Counted from the stretch's first letter, positions 23,527 through 36,335 are shown. The stretch is 64,000 nt of DNA from Glandiceps talaboti (GCF_964340395.1 NC_135562.1:20147626-20211625), one strand, 5' to 3'. A program made the numbers and translations. Notes: generated by a model from the sequence alone, not told the origin.

Positions 23527-26115
23527 TGTTCATTGATCAGCTGACACCATTGCCCCCATTATCAAGCACGCATGTGCTAAATTATGGGGGTTATATGTAT
23601 GTCTTAGATGAGTTGACAACAGTGTCAGGTTACTGAAGTACTGAAATTAAAACAATAAAAGTGGTTTAAGTTTAATTAAATAGTATTCTCTCTAGCTTTT
23701 CCAGCAAATCAATAATTAGATTAACTATTCAGACATCAAAACAACTGTATGACTGAACTAACTTGGAACTGAGTGCTAATACAGCAAAATCAGACAATTG
23801 TTCTCATACAAGTATAAGAAAACAACTCACACTTTGTGTGGGATATAATCAATTTTCTCAGGTAAAACAGTTACATTTTCAGTTACTCAAAGCAAAGATC
23901 TATTAATCTCAGAGATGGAGGTAAAGTTGCTACAATTGTCTTCATGGGATGCACTTAAGGGAATTGGCATTTAAGAATATAATATTCGAATAGAAATTTG
24001 CCAATCATATTGATATAGTTAATTAAGTTAATCTTACCATGGCAACATTTTTTGTTCCTGACAAGATGCTTGGGTACACCTGGCAACACAATTCCAGTAT
24101 TTCTGGTACACTAGTTTACATGTGCCAGGCTGTACACAAGCATTCCGAGTATTGTCTTCTCCATTTCGCACAATTCCTTTATTGTGAATGTATTTGCGGT
24201 GTACTCTACAAACACTCGTCCTGCATAAATTGCAGTTTCATGGTATTTCCTGAATCAGAAAAAAATATAATATTCATGAAAAAATGCAGTCATTTTACAT
24301 GATACAACTTCTTACATTTCTTTGTACATCAGTATTCAAAGAAGAAGAAAAATACCGCCAATGGCATTGTAGCACAACTGTACAATTTTTTTTAAATGTT
24401 TATCCATATGGTAGTCCATGCTAACAATAAGTGTTCATTTGCTGAATGACTATCCAGTTGCCATCCAACCATGTTGCCATCTTTGTGATATATGCAATCA
24501 TTTGACTGTTGCTATGGATGTGGTCATGTTACTAGATATACTTGCATACACTAGTACAGTTGTGCTAAGAAATGTCTTGTTCTTTAATTCTTTAATCATA
24601 TCAATATAATGGTAGATTACACCATAGACTATTGTCTATGATTACACACAATTCTCTCTGAATGGTATCCTTGGAGTTTCCTTATTTTTTAACTTCTTTA
24701 TTAACCCATATTTGTCAACATTTTACACACGGTGATTATGTTTAAATAATATGTAGCAACAATACACTTAGGTATTAAAAAATAAAGTTGTAAATTTGGC
24801 ATAAAATGTACTAACATCTAAATGAAACATGTACTTTCAATAAAACTCTTTGCATTGTCAAAGTATCACTAACTTGGGTAGACAGTGTGCATGATATGCT
24901 ATAATATGCTAATTTCTTTTGTCATTCCTATTCAAATAAATATATATCTGTGGCAAAGTCATAACAGGTGCATATATTTCCCTTACTTTTGTAAAAATGA
25001 TTTTGCATGTCTTTCAAGAAAATGTGTTCACAAATTTCTAAAATTGCTGTCCTACAATAAATCTTTGATACCAGATAATTATATGCATTCAGAAACTCAT
25101 CAGTGTCAATTGTAAGCTTCACACATGGCAAAAACATTCTTACGAACCCCTATACACAGTTGGGATTTGCCTGACTTCAAGGGAATGATGTCCAAGCATA
25201 CAAATCAGTGAATTGTTGGTACAATATCGTGCATTGATTAGGGGTCCTCAATTATGTGATCAGTCAAGAAAGTGTATTAAACATTACATGAATTACATCA
25301 CGTGGCTTGAAGTTCATGAAACTTTCTCAAAGCAACCCTACAGAGATTTTATTACCAGCTGTGTATATCTTAGTAATTTCATGATTACAAGGGAAATACA
25401 TACAGGTTACACAAATCCAGGAATAAACACATTTTCTAAAAGCTTGAAGTCTGGAGAACTCATTTCTTGTGTTTACTTCCCTTATGCCACTGCCGAGAAA
25501 TGAAGAGTGAATCCAGCTCCAGCTATTATGTAACAGAAGCTCTTACTGTGGACATGCAATCTCCCAGCATACATAGGGAAATGTGAACATTAGAAATTCA
25601 CTCTTAGACTATTGTGTGACACAGGACACAGTGAACAAGTTAAGTATTGATAACTGATTTACTAATATGCATATTTCCCAATGCATGCTGGGAAACTGTC
25701 CACTGTAAGAGTTGCGTCTCAGGAGCTAGATTCACTCTTCAGTTCTCTGAAATCACATGGAAAGAAAGTTATATAAACACAAGAAATGGGTTCTCAAGAC
25801 TTAAAGCCTTCAGAAAATGTGTTTATTTCTTAGAGCTATGTTACCTTTAACTTGTACTTCTCAAAATTTCAAATCATATGCAAGAAATCAACAACTAAAT
25901 ATGGGACAACCGAAAGTACTTACATTGCAACCCAGAGACTAGCTGCTCCAGCCAGCTGCACTTCATCCTCTTTTGGCGATATAAACATCTAGTATATATA
26001 TTGCTGTATAAAGTGTACAGTTTTCCATATTCAAGTCATCAATGACCTCAGCCATCCATTGAACCACCACTCTTCGGTTGCCATTGTTTACCTCATTTAT
26101 ATGAGGTATTGGTTT
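23527..26115 (-). pseudogene. Cyclin-like gene, downstream copy (A)
   Basis: Exon 1 (26115-25924) holds a cyclin-box start, NRRVVVQWMAEVIDDLNMEN, then LYTAIYILDVYI. A one-base shift is needed near 25975 to reach PKEDEVQLAGAASLWVAM. Exon 2 (24249-24038) carries the cyclin-box second half (ELCEMEKTILGMLGYSL and SVPEILELCCQVYPSILSG) but has a 4-bp insertion relative to copy B that breaks the frame. Exon 3 (23640-23527) reads YFSNLTLLSTHLRHTYNPHN then LAHACLIMGAMVSADQ and is open up to TGA. Each exon is bounded by AG/GT. Cyclins bind and activate cyclin-dependent kinases; which subfamily this was cannot be told. With two lesions it reads as a pseudogene. Confidence 0.7.
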
Positions 26116-26224
26116 CTGTAAGATAAGGAATGAGAATATATTAAGTTTATGCTCAGAGAAGTATAGTATGCAACAACCCCTTCACAACTCAAGTACCATT
26201 TACTCATCAAGGTGGGTGACACCA

Positions 26225-26923
26225 TATTGCCCCCATTATCAAGCACGAATGTGCTAAATGATGGGGATTTATACGTATGTCTTAGATGAGTTGACAACAG
26301 TGTCAGGTTACTGAAGTACTGAAATTAAAACAATAAATGTGGTTTAAGTTTAATTAAATAGTATTCTCTCTAGCTTTTCCAGCAAATCAATAATTAGATT
26401 AACTATTCAGACATCAAAACAACTGTATGACTGAACTAACTTGGAACTGAGTGCTAATACAGCAAAATCAGACAATTGTTCTCATACAAGTATAAGAAAA
26501 CAACTTGCACTTTGTGTGGGATATAATCAATTTTCTCAGGTAAAACAGTTACATTTTCAGTAATTCAAAGCAAAGATCTATTAATCTCAGAGATGGAGGT
26601 AAAGTTGCTACAATTTTCTTCTTGGGATGCACTTAAGGGAATTGGCATTTAAGAATATAATATTCGAATAGAAATTTGCCAATCATATTGATATAGTTAA
26701 TTAAGTTAATCTTACCATGGCAACATTTTTTGTTCCTGACAAGATGCTTGGGTACACCTGGCAACACAATTCCAGTATTTCTGGTACACTTACATGTGCC
26801 AGGCTGTACCCAAGCATTCCGAGTATTGTCTTCTCCATTTCACACAATTCCTTTATTGTGAATGTATTTGCTGTGTACTCTACAAACACTCGTCCTGCAT
26901 AAATCGCAGTTTCATGGTATTTC
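26225..26923 (-). pseudogene. Cyclin-like gene, upstream copy (B)
   Basis: Exon 2 (26923-26716) is open through its 208 bp and reads FTIKELCEMEKTILGMLGYS, then LAHVSVPEILELCCQVYPSI, followed by a GTAAGA donor. Exon 3 (from 26318) starts YFSNLTLLSTHLRHTY, but a single extra base after the TATAAA word shifts the frame relative to copy A. The lesion pattern is complementary to copy A, which is broken in exon 2 and open in exon 3. No exon 1 equivalent was found upstream, where the intron has been invaded by LINE sequence. Confidence 0.68.
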
Positions 26924-26999
26924 CTGAATCAGAAAAAAATATATATATTCATGAAAAAATGCTGTCGTATAAAGCACTTAAAAATAAGGGGTGCAAAGA

Positions 27000-28127
27000 G
27001 GACAGTCATAACAAGTAAAGAAAAGTAACATACTACATTGTTATATAAAGATGATTACACCTTCTGGTGTAAGCTTTGTGAATAAATTTACAAGTTGCTC
27101 TAGGCATATTGATCATTATAAAGTTCCATTTCTCAGTCTCATTAAAGTTTACAAAATTTGGATTAGACGCAAGTATAATATTGTAAAAATGTGTTCTTAA
27201 ATCATGATAGAATGAACAGTGAAATAAAAAGTGAGATTCATCCTCAATTGAATCTGCATTACATAACACACAGAGGCGATATGTTCTTTTAAAGATACTG
27301 TACGTGCGTAATTTCGGTTTGTTACGAACATGCATATACCAGTTTTCAGTACAATTCGACTGTTTACGTAACCTGACAATCCCAGTATTACATGGAATCA
27401 ACTCATCAATATCTAGACTTTCAAAGATGTAATACATTTCAGAAGACCAATTGCCGACACACAGCGCATGGTCCCAAAAGAAAATCTTACTAGTTAACCT
27501 ATCACTGTCAAGGTTACAAAGTCCGTTCCAATACCGGGCCATATTACCCCACCTACTCACAGTACACGAGTCCCAACCAGTGTCTCCATTAATAGCGAGA
27601 GTTGGTGCGAATTTGTGAACACCTAAATAAAACCTTATTGCCCAATTCTGAATTAAATCACACGACGAGAAGTTTTGAAAACTGCAGATACCCGAGCAAT
27701 AATGAAGAATTGGTACCACAGATGCGTTGAACAATTTAGTGAATGTATTAAAACCCATATTATTCAGTGACCTGAATTTGGAACAGACTGCACCTAAAGC
27801 TCTACCAGCCGACTCAGCAAGAGCATTAGCGGTAATAGAAAAGTCAAGAAATTCATGCAAAACAATACCCAAATATTTGTACTTAGTAACAATCTCTATT
27901 GTTTCAGTACTGATCATAAAGTTAAAACCAGTACAAACAGTGCCTTTCTTTCTAAAATGAATTACTTTTGACTATATTTGCTTTTAATCGCCATTTTTTA
28001 CACCAAGCAAAGAAAATATATTTCCAGAAGACCATACTCGTTATCGGACAGAAGTACAATGTCATCTGCATATGATAATACATGTATATTCAACTTTATA
28101 TCTCCAATTCTAATACCTGGAGGCGGA
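27000..28127 (-). pseudogene. LINE reverse transcriptase fragment with YADD motif and zinc-knuckle tail
   Basis: Minus strand. The RT palm piece IRIGDIKLNIHVLSYADDIV (about 28000-28110) is followed, after frameshifts, by TKYKYLGIVLHEFLDF and a C-terminal domain to 27033 with CVLCNADSIEDESHFLFHCS, a zf-RVT-like Cys/His cluster. It is 5' truncated at a junction with a different LINE near 28118-28135. The 294-codon open frame at 27033-27917 shows that decay is moderate. Clade not determined. Confidence 0.8.
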
Positions 28128-29838
28128 ATTGCAATAGTCCAGCCTTGATGATATGACAGCATGGGCGAGGGTGGCACAAGAATCCCGAGAGAGGTATTTC
28201 CTGATGTGTCCAATTTTACGAAGGAGGAAGTGAATGGTGTGACAGGTGGTAATTATGTGTTGTTGAAATGTATAATTGTCATCAAATGTGACACCAATGT
28301 TTCTCACAGATGAAGTAGTTTCAATAACTCTTGAACATATGTTGATGGAGGTGAGAGGCAACGGCGAATGATCTAATTTGGAACGAATTAAAATGACTTC
28401 CGTCTTAGAATCATTTAACTTCAGCTTATTTTGTGTCATCCATTTCTTAATATCGTTGATACATTCTTCAATAGAAGATACGGCAGAGGTGGTATTGGAT
28501 TTCTTAAAAGACAAGTACAGTTCATTATCGTCGGCGAATTGGTGAAACTGATGTTTATGACGGCAAATGATCTGACTGAGTGGTGAAATATAAATAGTAA
28601 ACAATAGAGGTCCTAGGACAGAGCCCTGAGGTACTCCGAACCGTAGCAATTGAGCAAGTGACATTTTCCCATTTACTGTAACTGATTGAAATCTGTCTGT
28701 GAGGTATGAGCAAAGCCATTTAAGAGGAGTTCCTTTGATACCAAGATCTGACAAACGCTGTAGAAGTATTTCGTGATCTATGATATCAAACGCTGCAGAT
28801 AAGTCTAAGAGAACAAGAAGAACAATTTGTCCGAGTTGAGTGCAGTCAGAATATCATTATGTAAATGTCAAGGAGCAGTGCTGTGTCGGCACTGTGATGA
28901 TGTTTGTAGGCAGACTGAAGTGGCTCAAATAAAAGGTTATTATTTAAGAAGTCTGTGAGCTGAGCAGCAACTACCTTTTCAAGTAACTTAGACAGAAAAG
29001 GTAGATTGGAAATTGGACGAAAGTTTTTGAGTATTTCCGGATCGAGTGTGAGTTTCTTTAAGTGGTGTGACAACTGCAGACTTCAACAAATGAGGTACAG
29101 AGCCAGATTCGAGTGACAAATTAATAATCCAAGTGATAATCACGAGTAGTTTATCAAGACACAGCTTGACAAATGATGTTGGCAATGGATCTAAAAAACT
29201 ACATAAATTTGTACTTGACTTGTTTGGTGCACCCCTGATGATATCGTGAATTTCCTTCTCTGATACTGATACTGGTTGAAAACAATCAAGCGATTCCGAA
29301 GAGATGACTTCCACATTGCTAAAGTCAACAGCTGAGCTTTGGGCATCTAGACTTGAGCGGATATCAATGATCTTTTGCATGAAAAAATCACAGAAACGGT
29401 TACTTAATTCCAGTTCAGATATGTGAGACGGAAGCAAAGTGTCATTAGGTGATGATGTAATTGATGACAATATTTTGAAGAGAGACTTTTGATCATGTGC
29501 ATTCTTTTCAATGAGATCTTTGTAGTAGGTCACTTTGGCGTTGCGGATCAGGAAATTGATATTTTTACAAGATTCACGATATATTTGTCGGTGAATTTCA
29601 AGTTTTGACTTACGCCACTGCTTTTCAGCACAGCGTCTATCTTTCTTGGCAACTGCAGTGTCAGGTGTGTACCATTTACAATCCGGTCTAATAGTAACAA
29701 TACGCTTTTTTATTGGAGCATGCTTGTCAAGAAGTTCTCTAAGTTTGGTATTATAAGTATTAACAGCATCGATAAGATCAGACGGTAGATCGGAGAATTC
29801 TGTAACGCTGTCAAGATCTTTCAACAAATCTTCAGCTA
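28118..29838 (-). pseudogene. CR1/Jockey-like LINE reverse transcriptase, truncated at both ends
   Basis: Minus-strand blocks in order: a pre-RT region (KWYTPDTAVAKKDRRCAEKQW), then [60 protein letters not shown] and HQFADDNELYLSF (the FADD catalytic motif). The fingers, palm and thumb are then followed by HAVISSRLDYCNS. The endonuclease domain is missing at the 5' side, where sequence passes into the duplicated intron at about 29838. At least two frameshifts separate the blocks. The 3' side runs directly into the YADD-type LINE. Confidence 0.85.
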
Positions 29839-31160
29839 ACAATAGGTGTTCATTTGCTGACTGACTATCCAGTTGCCTATCCAACCATGTTGCTATCTTT
29901 GTGATATACGCTATCATTTGGCTGTTGCTATGGTTGTGGTCAAGTATATACTTGCATACACTAGTACAGTTGTGCTAAGAAACGTCTTGTTCTTTATTTC
30001 TTTAATCATATTAATATAATGGTAGATTACACCATAGACGGTCACTGTTGTCTATGATTACACACAATTCTCTCTGAATGGTATCCTTGGAGGTTCCTTA
30101 TTTTTTAACTTCTTTATTAACCCATATTTGTCAACATTTTACACCCAGTGATTACGTTTAAATAATATGTAGCAACAATACACTTAGGAATTAAAAAATA
30201 AAGTTGTACATTTTGCATAAAAATGTACTAACATCTAAATAAAACATGCACTTTCAATAAAACTCTTCGCAGTGTCAAAGTATCACTAACTTGGGTAGAC
30301 AGTGTGCATGATGTGTTATAATATGCAAATTTCTTTTGTCATTCCTATTCAAATATGTCTGTGGTTCAACAAAGTCATAACAGGTGCATATATTTTCCTT
30401 ACTTTTGTAAAAACAATTTTTGCATGTATTTCAAAAAAATGTGTTCACAAATTTCTGAAATTGCTATGTCCTACAATAAATCTTTGATACCATGCAGATG
30501 ATTATATGCATTCAGAAACCCATCAGTGTCAATTGTACGCTTCACACATGGCAAAAACATTCTTGCATGCGAACCCCTATACACGGGTGGGATTTGCCTG
30601 ACTTCAAGGGAATGATGTCCAAGCATACAAATCATTGAATTGTGGGTACAACATCGTGCATTGATTAGGGGTCCTCGATTATGTGATCAGTCAAGATAGT
30701 GTATTAAACATTCCATGAATTACGTCACTCGACTTGAAGTTCGTGAAACTTTCTCAAAGCAACCCTACAGAGATTTTATAACCAGCTGTGTATATCTTAG
30801 CAATTTCATGATTGCAAGAGAAATACATACAGGTTACACAAAGCCATAGCTAGGTTCCGGTTGCGATGTAACTAGACTACTGATAGACCAGAGTGAGAAC
30901 ATTGGTTTACTTTGTGTGTGTCTATAATGTGGAGTTTGAATGTTTCTTCAGGTCCATGTTTGATATATTTGAATTTGCTGGGGCTGTTGCCTTTATTGAT
31001 TTTATTCAATGATTTTTGAAAAATGATACAGAGCCAGATCGAGAACATACCACTGTAAGTATGCTGTGAAATTTTAACCCCCCCCCCCATGATGTTTTTA
31101 CCAGACAAGTGTGTATTACAATTTGTAATGTGTGACAATAGTCTGTCTAAATATTTGTAG

Positions 31161-31286
31161 GTAATAAATCTACAACAGTTGCCTGCTGAACTATGTCGGC
31201 TGAGCTGTTTGCGTAGTTTGGATCTATCGTCTGATGACGGAATCAAGGCGCTACCTAAAAATCTATGTCAAGTCAGAACACTGGAG
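31161..31286 (+). CDS. Leucine-rich-repeat exon
   Basis: Exactly 42 codons between an acceptor (AATATTTGTAG) and a GT donor. Reads INLQQLPAELCRLSCLRSLD, then LSSDDGIKALPKNLCQVRTL. This fits the LxxLPxxLCxLxxLxxLDLS pattern of typical 23-residue LRRs. No partner exon was found in the window, so it is an orphan exon or part of a gene with long introns. Confidence 0.6.
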
Positions 31287-31289
31287 GTT

Positions 31290-32430
31290 AAGACCATTAA
31301 AGTTGTGTCTGAGAGACAAAGGCACAAAAGCATGGTGTAAAACTAGTCATGACAAACCTTTATGAGTATTTTCTGGTTGAATGGAGAAAACTATGTACAA
31401 CTTATAAATACATCGTTGAATACATGTAGTTGGTCGTGGGAATGGTACAAGCATCAGAAGTACCGATAAGTTAATTTGATCATCTGAAGGAATAGTTGTA
31501 TCGCTATCATGATATTGTATGACTCTTCTGCCTCATGTAGTGTTTTATACTTTTGTCGTAAAAATATTCTACATCGCTCATGACATGCCCCTTCTACAAA
31601 AGAAAAATGGGAGTACCAAGTGCCAAAATAGCATGCACCATATAAATCTATGTTGTCACTCATACACGGATTTCGGTACTGTAATTATATTCTTTTTGTT
31701 CACACGATAATGTCAAAATTGCGTTTCGTTTATCACGGTCACTCGAGCTCAATGACCGTGATCGGTGGGTCTATTCTATTAAAAACTTCATCACATTGTG
31801 CAGGAAAGTGATGGAGTTTTGACAAGTAATACTCACAAAATTGTGTGTATGCTAAAAACCAGATTGACAAGGTCACAGAGGCCTCAGCCTGAATAACAAG
31901 TACACAAGCAAGTAAATAAAAACCAATAGAAATAGCAAAATATTATGTAGACAAAAATAAAAAAACAACAAAACAAATACATACATACATACATACATAC
32001 ATACTCGTACATACACACACACACATACATACATACATACATACATACCGGTACATACTCATACATACACACACACACACAAACATACATACATTCATAC
32101 ATACATACTAACTGGACAAAATAATTCGTTTTTGGTATGAAATCATCAGAATTTATTGACCTTACTATTTCCAAGGACTTTCCTACTGTAGCTACATTTC
32201 ACAGCTCGCATTACTAAAACTGCAATGAAAATTTCTGTTTTGAAAGAGTTGGAAAAAAATGCATAAATACGAAAGAAATCTACAATTTCTATGCTATCAT
32301 CGCAAACAAGTACAGCTATCAAGGATTAGGACCTTCGCTGTAATAGTCCCTCCATTCGACCCGTTTATTTAAGTTCACAACTAACGTATTCTAGGAAAAA
32401 CTACCTGCACTATAATTTAAACGGAGTGTC
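31290..32430. other. Gene-free stretch with long CATA microsatellite
   Basis: About 31977-32110 is an interrupted (CATA)n/(CA)n tract of about 130 bp. Frames through it only encode Tyr/Val/Cys repeats. No gene otherwise. Confidence 0.75.
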
Positions 32431-32453
32431 TAGTGCCACCGTGGTGGCACTAG
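32430..32453. repeat. Short palindrome
   Basis: CTAGTGCCACC and GGTGGCACTAG flank a 2-nt centre. No known function. Confidence 0.8.
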
Positions 32454-32542
32454 CCGATCCTCACTGGAAAATCAGACAGAACTTCTCGAACGCTTCCATT
32501 CTACCTTTAAGCTTATAATACCAAATGAAAACTAAATATTTC

Positions 32543-32698
32543 ATTTCTCGTGCAGCGCAAAACCACTCAAAAAGTCTCCGTAGTGGCAGCCATTAGGCTG
32601 GGCATGTACCAATGTCATGCATACGCACAACAACGCTGACACCTGTGACACCACCACTACGGAGACATTTTGGAGTGGTTGTGCGCTGCGCGAGAAAT
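32543..32698. mobile_element. Hairpin MITE, about 45-bp inverted ends
   Basis: ATTTCTCGTGCAGCGCAAAA at the left and its complement at the right end (…GCGCTGCGCGAGAAAT). The arms also share a CCACTCAAAAAGTCTCCGTA-type block. 156 bp in total, non-coding. Confidence 0.8.
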
Positions 32699-32861
32699 TA
32701 AATAATAGCCTTCCAGACTCGGCCTAATTTAAATGATAACCACATGTGCTGGGGTGATAAGATTGTACCTCGTGACAGAAAATCATTCCTATAAAATTGA
32801 GGTCAGCCACAAGGTGATTCGCTGCTCACAAACTTATGTCAACATACAGGACTTTCTAATA

Positions 32862-33415
32862 TTAATTCTTTTTCCTGTTTAAGGCTCGATTTGCGTCATC
32901 GACGGCTTTTATGCACACTGACCACTGGGATAATTTATCAATAGTGGCACAGGCATAAAATTTGAAACACTTATGCTTTATATATTCAATCTTATTTTCA
33001 TCCAGTTTCTTTTTGCCGCGCGTGCCAGTAACATTGCTTGATTTCCGTTCCTGTTCAGGCGAGCGGCGAATCGCCTTCTTTCTGACCATGACTTTCGAAA
33101 AGCATCAAAAATAACCTCGTCGGTCAGATAATTGGGGTCTGAATACTCATCTGACAAAGAGGTATTAAAACCTTCCTCCACCTGAGGATGGTTTAGGATT
33201 GGAGGATGAGTTGAAGCATGTTCATATTTCTCGACCAATTTACCGAACATAGTAGTCATATCTGTAACCGTTTTGATGAGCACGTCAAACTTTCTTGATA
33301 AATTTTCTGTCTCGCCAAAACAGTTCCTTTGCATATTAACAATAACCGGGCTATTCATGTGCCTGATAGGTGTTGATTGGCTTGCATTTAAATCCAGTAC
33401 ATGCAGTAACAGCAA
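32862..33415 (-). pseudogene. BEN-domain protein C-terminus, frameshifted
   Basis: The upstream frame (33415 to about 33070) has a coiled-coil-like segment (DVLIKTVTDMTTMFGKLVEK) and SERRRFAARL. The next frame, offset, gives SPEQERKSSNVTGTRGKKKL, then DENKIEYIKHKCFKFY and WSVCIKAVDDANRALNRKK. The NVTGTRGKKKL...Y(I/V)..KCF.FY...W..C..AID pattern is typical of BEN domains, which bind DNA or chromatin partners. The shift lies near 33060-33085, inside the domain. Possible upstream exons are listed separately. It could still be a real gene if the shift is an assembly error. Confidence 0.65.
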
Positions 33416-34469
33416 CGGTGCTATTGTTAGCCTGGTCTGTAGCTACAACTTGAACTTCGGCACTATGGTTGGCCTGATCTGAAGCCACAACTTCAGGTAC
33501 AAATGTATGTTGGTGGCATCTATATCTGCTGACGATGGCGAGGCTGAGATGGTGGCACTGCTTAGTACCAGCTCCCCTGTTTCACCCTACATGTAAACAA
33601 GAGAGATAAAATAGAGTGAACATACATGGATATGTTTTGTACACAAGATGATAAAAAATATCGCAAGTCAATTAAACATTCATCATCTCTAAATACATAT
33701 GCTGCTATCTCAACATTTAAAGCCTAAATCATTAGTACAACCACAGTCCCTCTATCACTGTCCATTATTCTTCTTGTCAACATAACCTGTAATTGTGTAA
33801 TAACTATTGTCAACAACAGTAATGGGTGTCACACACAAAGGCTATGCTGTCAAGAAAAGTACTGGTCATTTTATCACACTCTGGAAGTATAACCCATGAT
33901 CTTACTATAGGTAGTAGACCGAAAATGCAACTATTGTTGATACACCTGGTCAGATAATGAAAAAGTATCACAGTTTACCACCTAACAGTAACAACGCAGC
34001 AAAGGAAAACAGACCGTTTCACAGAAAAAGAAAACCCTTTCACTGTTTCTATCATTAAGTCTTGGGTAGGCTAATCTTTGACATCTATCCAGTCTGTTCA
34101 CAAGACATAAATCCACTGTTCTTTCGGCAGATTATGAGAAATTTCTCTACAGGCAAGCAAGGTACTAGAAACAAAAATAACAGTCAATACTAAATTTATG
34201 GAACAACATAAAAAATCATACTATTAGATTGTGAAACAAATAAATTAACAACCTGCATCATGGTGGTATTTTCAACCATGGAAGTAATATGGTTCAAGAG
34301 TTTATTAATTTAAAGTAATCATGTTAAATATTCCAAAACCTTCACAGTCTACCATGTTAACATTAACATGCCAATAAAATGATTCCAAATTACTAGCGTA
34401 ATTTATTACCTGTAATAACATCTAAATTTTGATACTAACAACTACACATCTAACTCGTGCCATGCATTT

Positions 34470-34663
34470 CTCACCTGATCTTTTGCCAAGTCCAGCACCT
34501 TGACTTACAGCGCTGTATGTATTCTGCACATTTCCCCCAAATGCAGACTGCTTAGTAGCTGGCCAAACTATCTTTGTTATTGGATCTGTTGTGTAATACA
34601 ATGCTATGTATTTTATAAGCAAACTTGTTTCTATGTCTTGCCAAGCACCCACTCTTGTTCCCT
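34470..34663 (-). CDS. Candidate exon upstream of the BEN-domain piece
   Basis: Frame GAWQDIETSLLIKYIALYYT, then VWPATKQSAFGGNVQNTYSA, ending near a GTGAGA donor. No domain recognised with confidence. Same strand as the BEN-domain frame 1 kb downstream. Confidence 0.35.
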
Positions 34664-34759
34664 ATGACAAGAAAATGTTTAAAAATTGTAGTATTAATGC
34701 AGTGGGTTACGAATTAGAGTACGTGAAAGAGGGTTAACATATACAAAAGATAGTATTAG

Positions 34760-36060
34760 ACCTCCACGCATAAACTGATTACTAGTAATATGTGTAAAAT
34801 AAATAAAACGAGGCGGTTCAACTGGTCTCCGATCTTCAATCTGATCTTTATTTTTATTTAAAACACCAGCGTTTCGGCAACGCACAAGTCAACTTCCTCA
34901 GGGTAAGCACTTAGAAGGAGCAGGTGAAAGACGCTCTGTCTGGGCTGAAGTGTTGAGTTGAGTGATTAGTAATGCTGAACACTAACCTGTTTATTAAAAT
35001 CCAATTGTGTTTTTGCCTTGCTTGAACATAATTCGCCATCTTTTACAGGTCTCTCTGGAAGTGGCTGTGGCGTACTGCCCTCTGGTACATGCGATCGACG
35101 CATACCAGTAACTTAAATTGGTCAAAGTAAAATCTGTTGAAAATATGCAAATTATAAAGTGAAATATGAAGGTTGTCACCTGGTTTAAAACTGAACGTTC
35201 ATTGCACTCGGTGACGTAAAAATGTAAGAGTACTACAATACCAGCCGTCGATGTCCAAGCGACTTTGAATCAAGGTGTACATGCACAAGTACAATAGGTC
35301 GGTAGCCATGCAATGTCTGTAACACGCTAGAAAATTAAGAGGGGGCTTGAATCCACTGAATTTTGGTCAATATATATTCAGTAGGCCAGTGCACACAAAT
35401 ATCGACTTTTTGAGTGCCATTTGGCCACCAGTTTGCTCCCGGGCTCTTCTTATATCTCCTGGGCAGTATTTAGTAGGACCCCAGTCGCCATCTTAAAAAC
35501 GTCAAAAATCAACAAAAAGTATTGACAATTTATACACATTGTACGGTGGAGTATTGGGATGATCGCTGCAGAACCATGAAATTCATAATGATAATTAATA
35601 GAAAATTAACAAAATCATACACAGAAACATAATTTGGTGTAGATATCGATAACATTGACTTGTCGAGGTACTAAAGTTTGTGGTCGTTTTAGACACACTA
35701 AAAACAGAAGACATGATTACCTTGTTGCATTACACTCGTAATGGTCATTTTAAAAACTATTACCGATTCGGGAACGTATCGCTAAAAGTTCCCCTACACA
35801 AACCAACCCCAAATTCTAAGGGTTCCGACCTGTACATAACAACCACACGACTAGTTAACTCTAACCAAAATATGATACATTTACCCTCATACATACATAC
35901 ATACTTACTTACATACATGTACATACAATTACAAGTAAATATTTCTAATTACTAATATGCATGTAATTACATCAATTTGTCCACTTTCTTACACTGTTTA
36001 AGCAGTTTGAACATGTGTGCATATACACAAGCACACACACATACACGTTGAGCTGGATAA
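34760..36060. other. Gene-free stretch
   Basis: No gene seen. CATA-type repeats at about 35887-35930. Confidence 0.5.
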
Positions 36061-36068
36061 TTAATTAA

Positions 36069-36335
36069 TTAATTATGCCATTGGTATACCGGTAGATGCC
36101 AGGCCCTCAGTTCAGTTGTGATCATGCAACAGCTTGGTCTTTGTATTCTTCTTTTCTTTCTGTGTTGGTGTTCCCTCTTACTGTTGTTGTAAGATTCACT
36201 GCCAGTACTAGAAGTGCTTGACTCATCAGCCATGTGGAAGCCAAATTTCTTGCCTTTTTTCTTATTTAAGAGACAGGGTTGATCACCAGCAGCATTGATT
36301 AGAAGAGAATCTTTCTCATACTCCCTTTCACAATA
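36069..36335 (-). CDS. Candidate basic/Ser-rich exon
   Basis: Frame with EYEKDSLLINAAGDQPCLLN, a KKKGKK run, a Ser/Thr-rich stretch and REHQHRKKRRIQRP. Low-complexity and basic, so likely disordered if expressed. Could be a 5' exon of the BEN-domain gene. Weak call. Confidence 0.3.
   Translation of the reverse strand, partial: YCEREYEKDSLLINAAGDQPCLLNKKKGKKFGFHMADESSTSSTGSESYNNSKREHQHRKKRRIQRPSCCMITTELRAWHLPVYQWHN

Larger units (their letters stand above)
23550..30850. repeat. Tandem segmental duplication interrupted by a LINE insertion
   Basis: Segment 23560-24290 matches 26225-26955 almost base for base, and 24420-25430 matches 29840-30840. In the first copy the two parts are about 130 bp apart. 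In the second they are separated by about 2.9 kb of LINE sequence. So a unit of about 2 kb holding cyclin exons 2-3 and intron was duplicated in tandem, and one copy was later disrupted. Confidence 0.85.

Noticed and set aside
31884-32174. Open frame with CMYVCVCVC repeats
   Set aside because: It is a translation of the CATA/CA microsatellite, not a gene.
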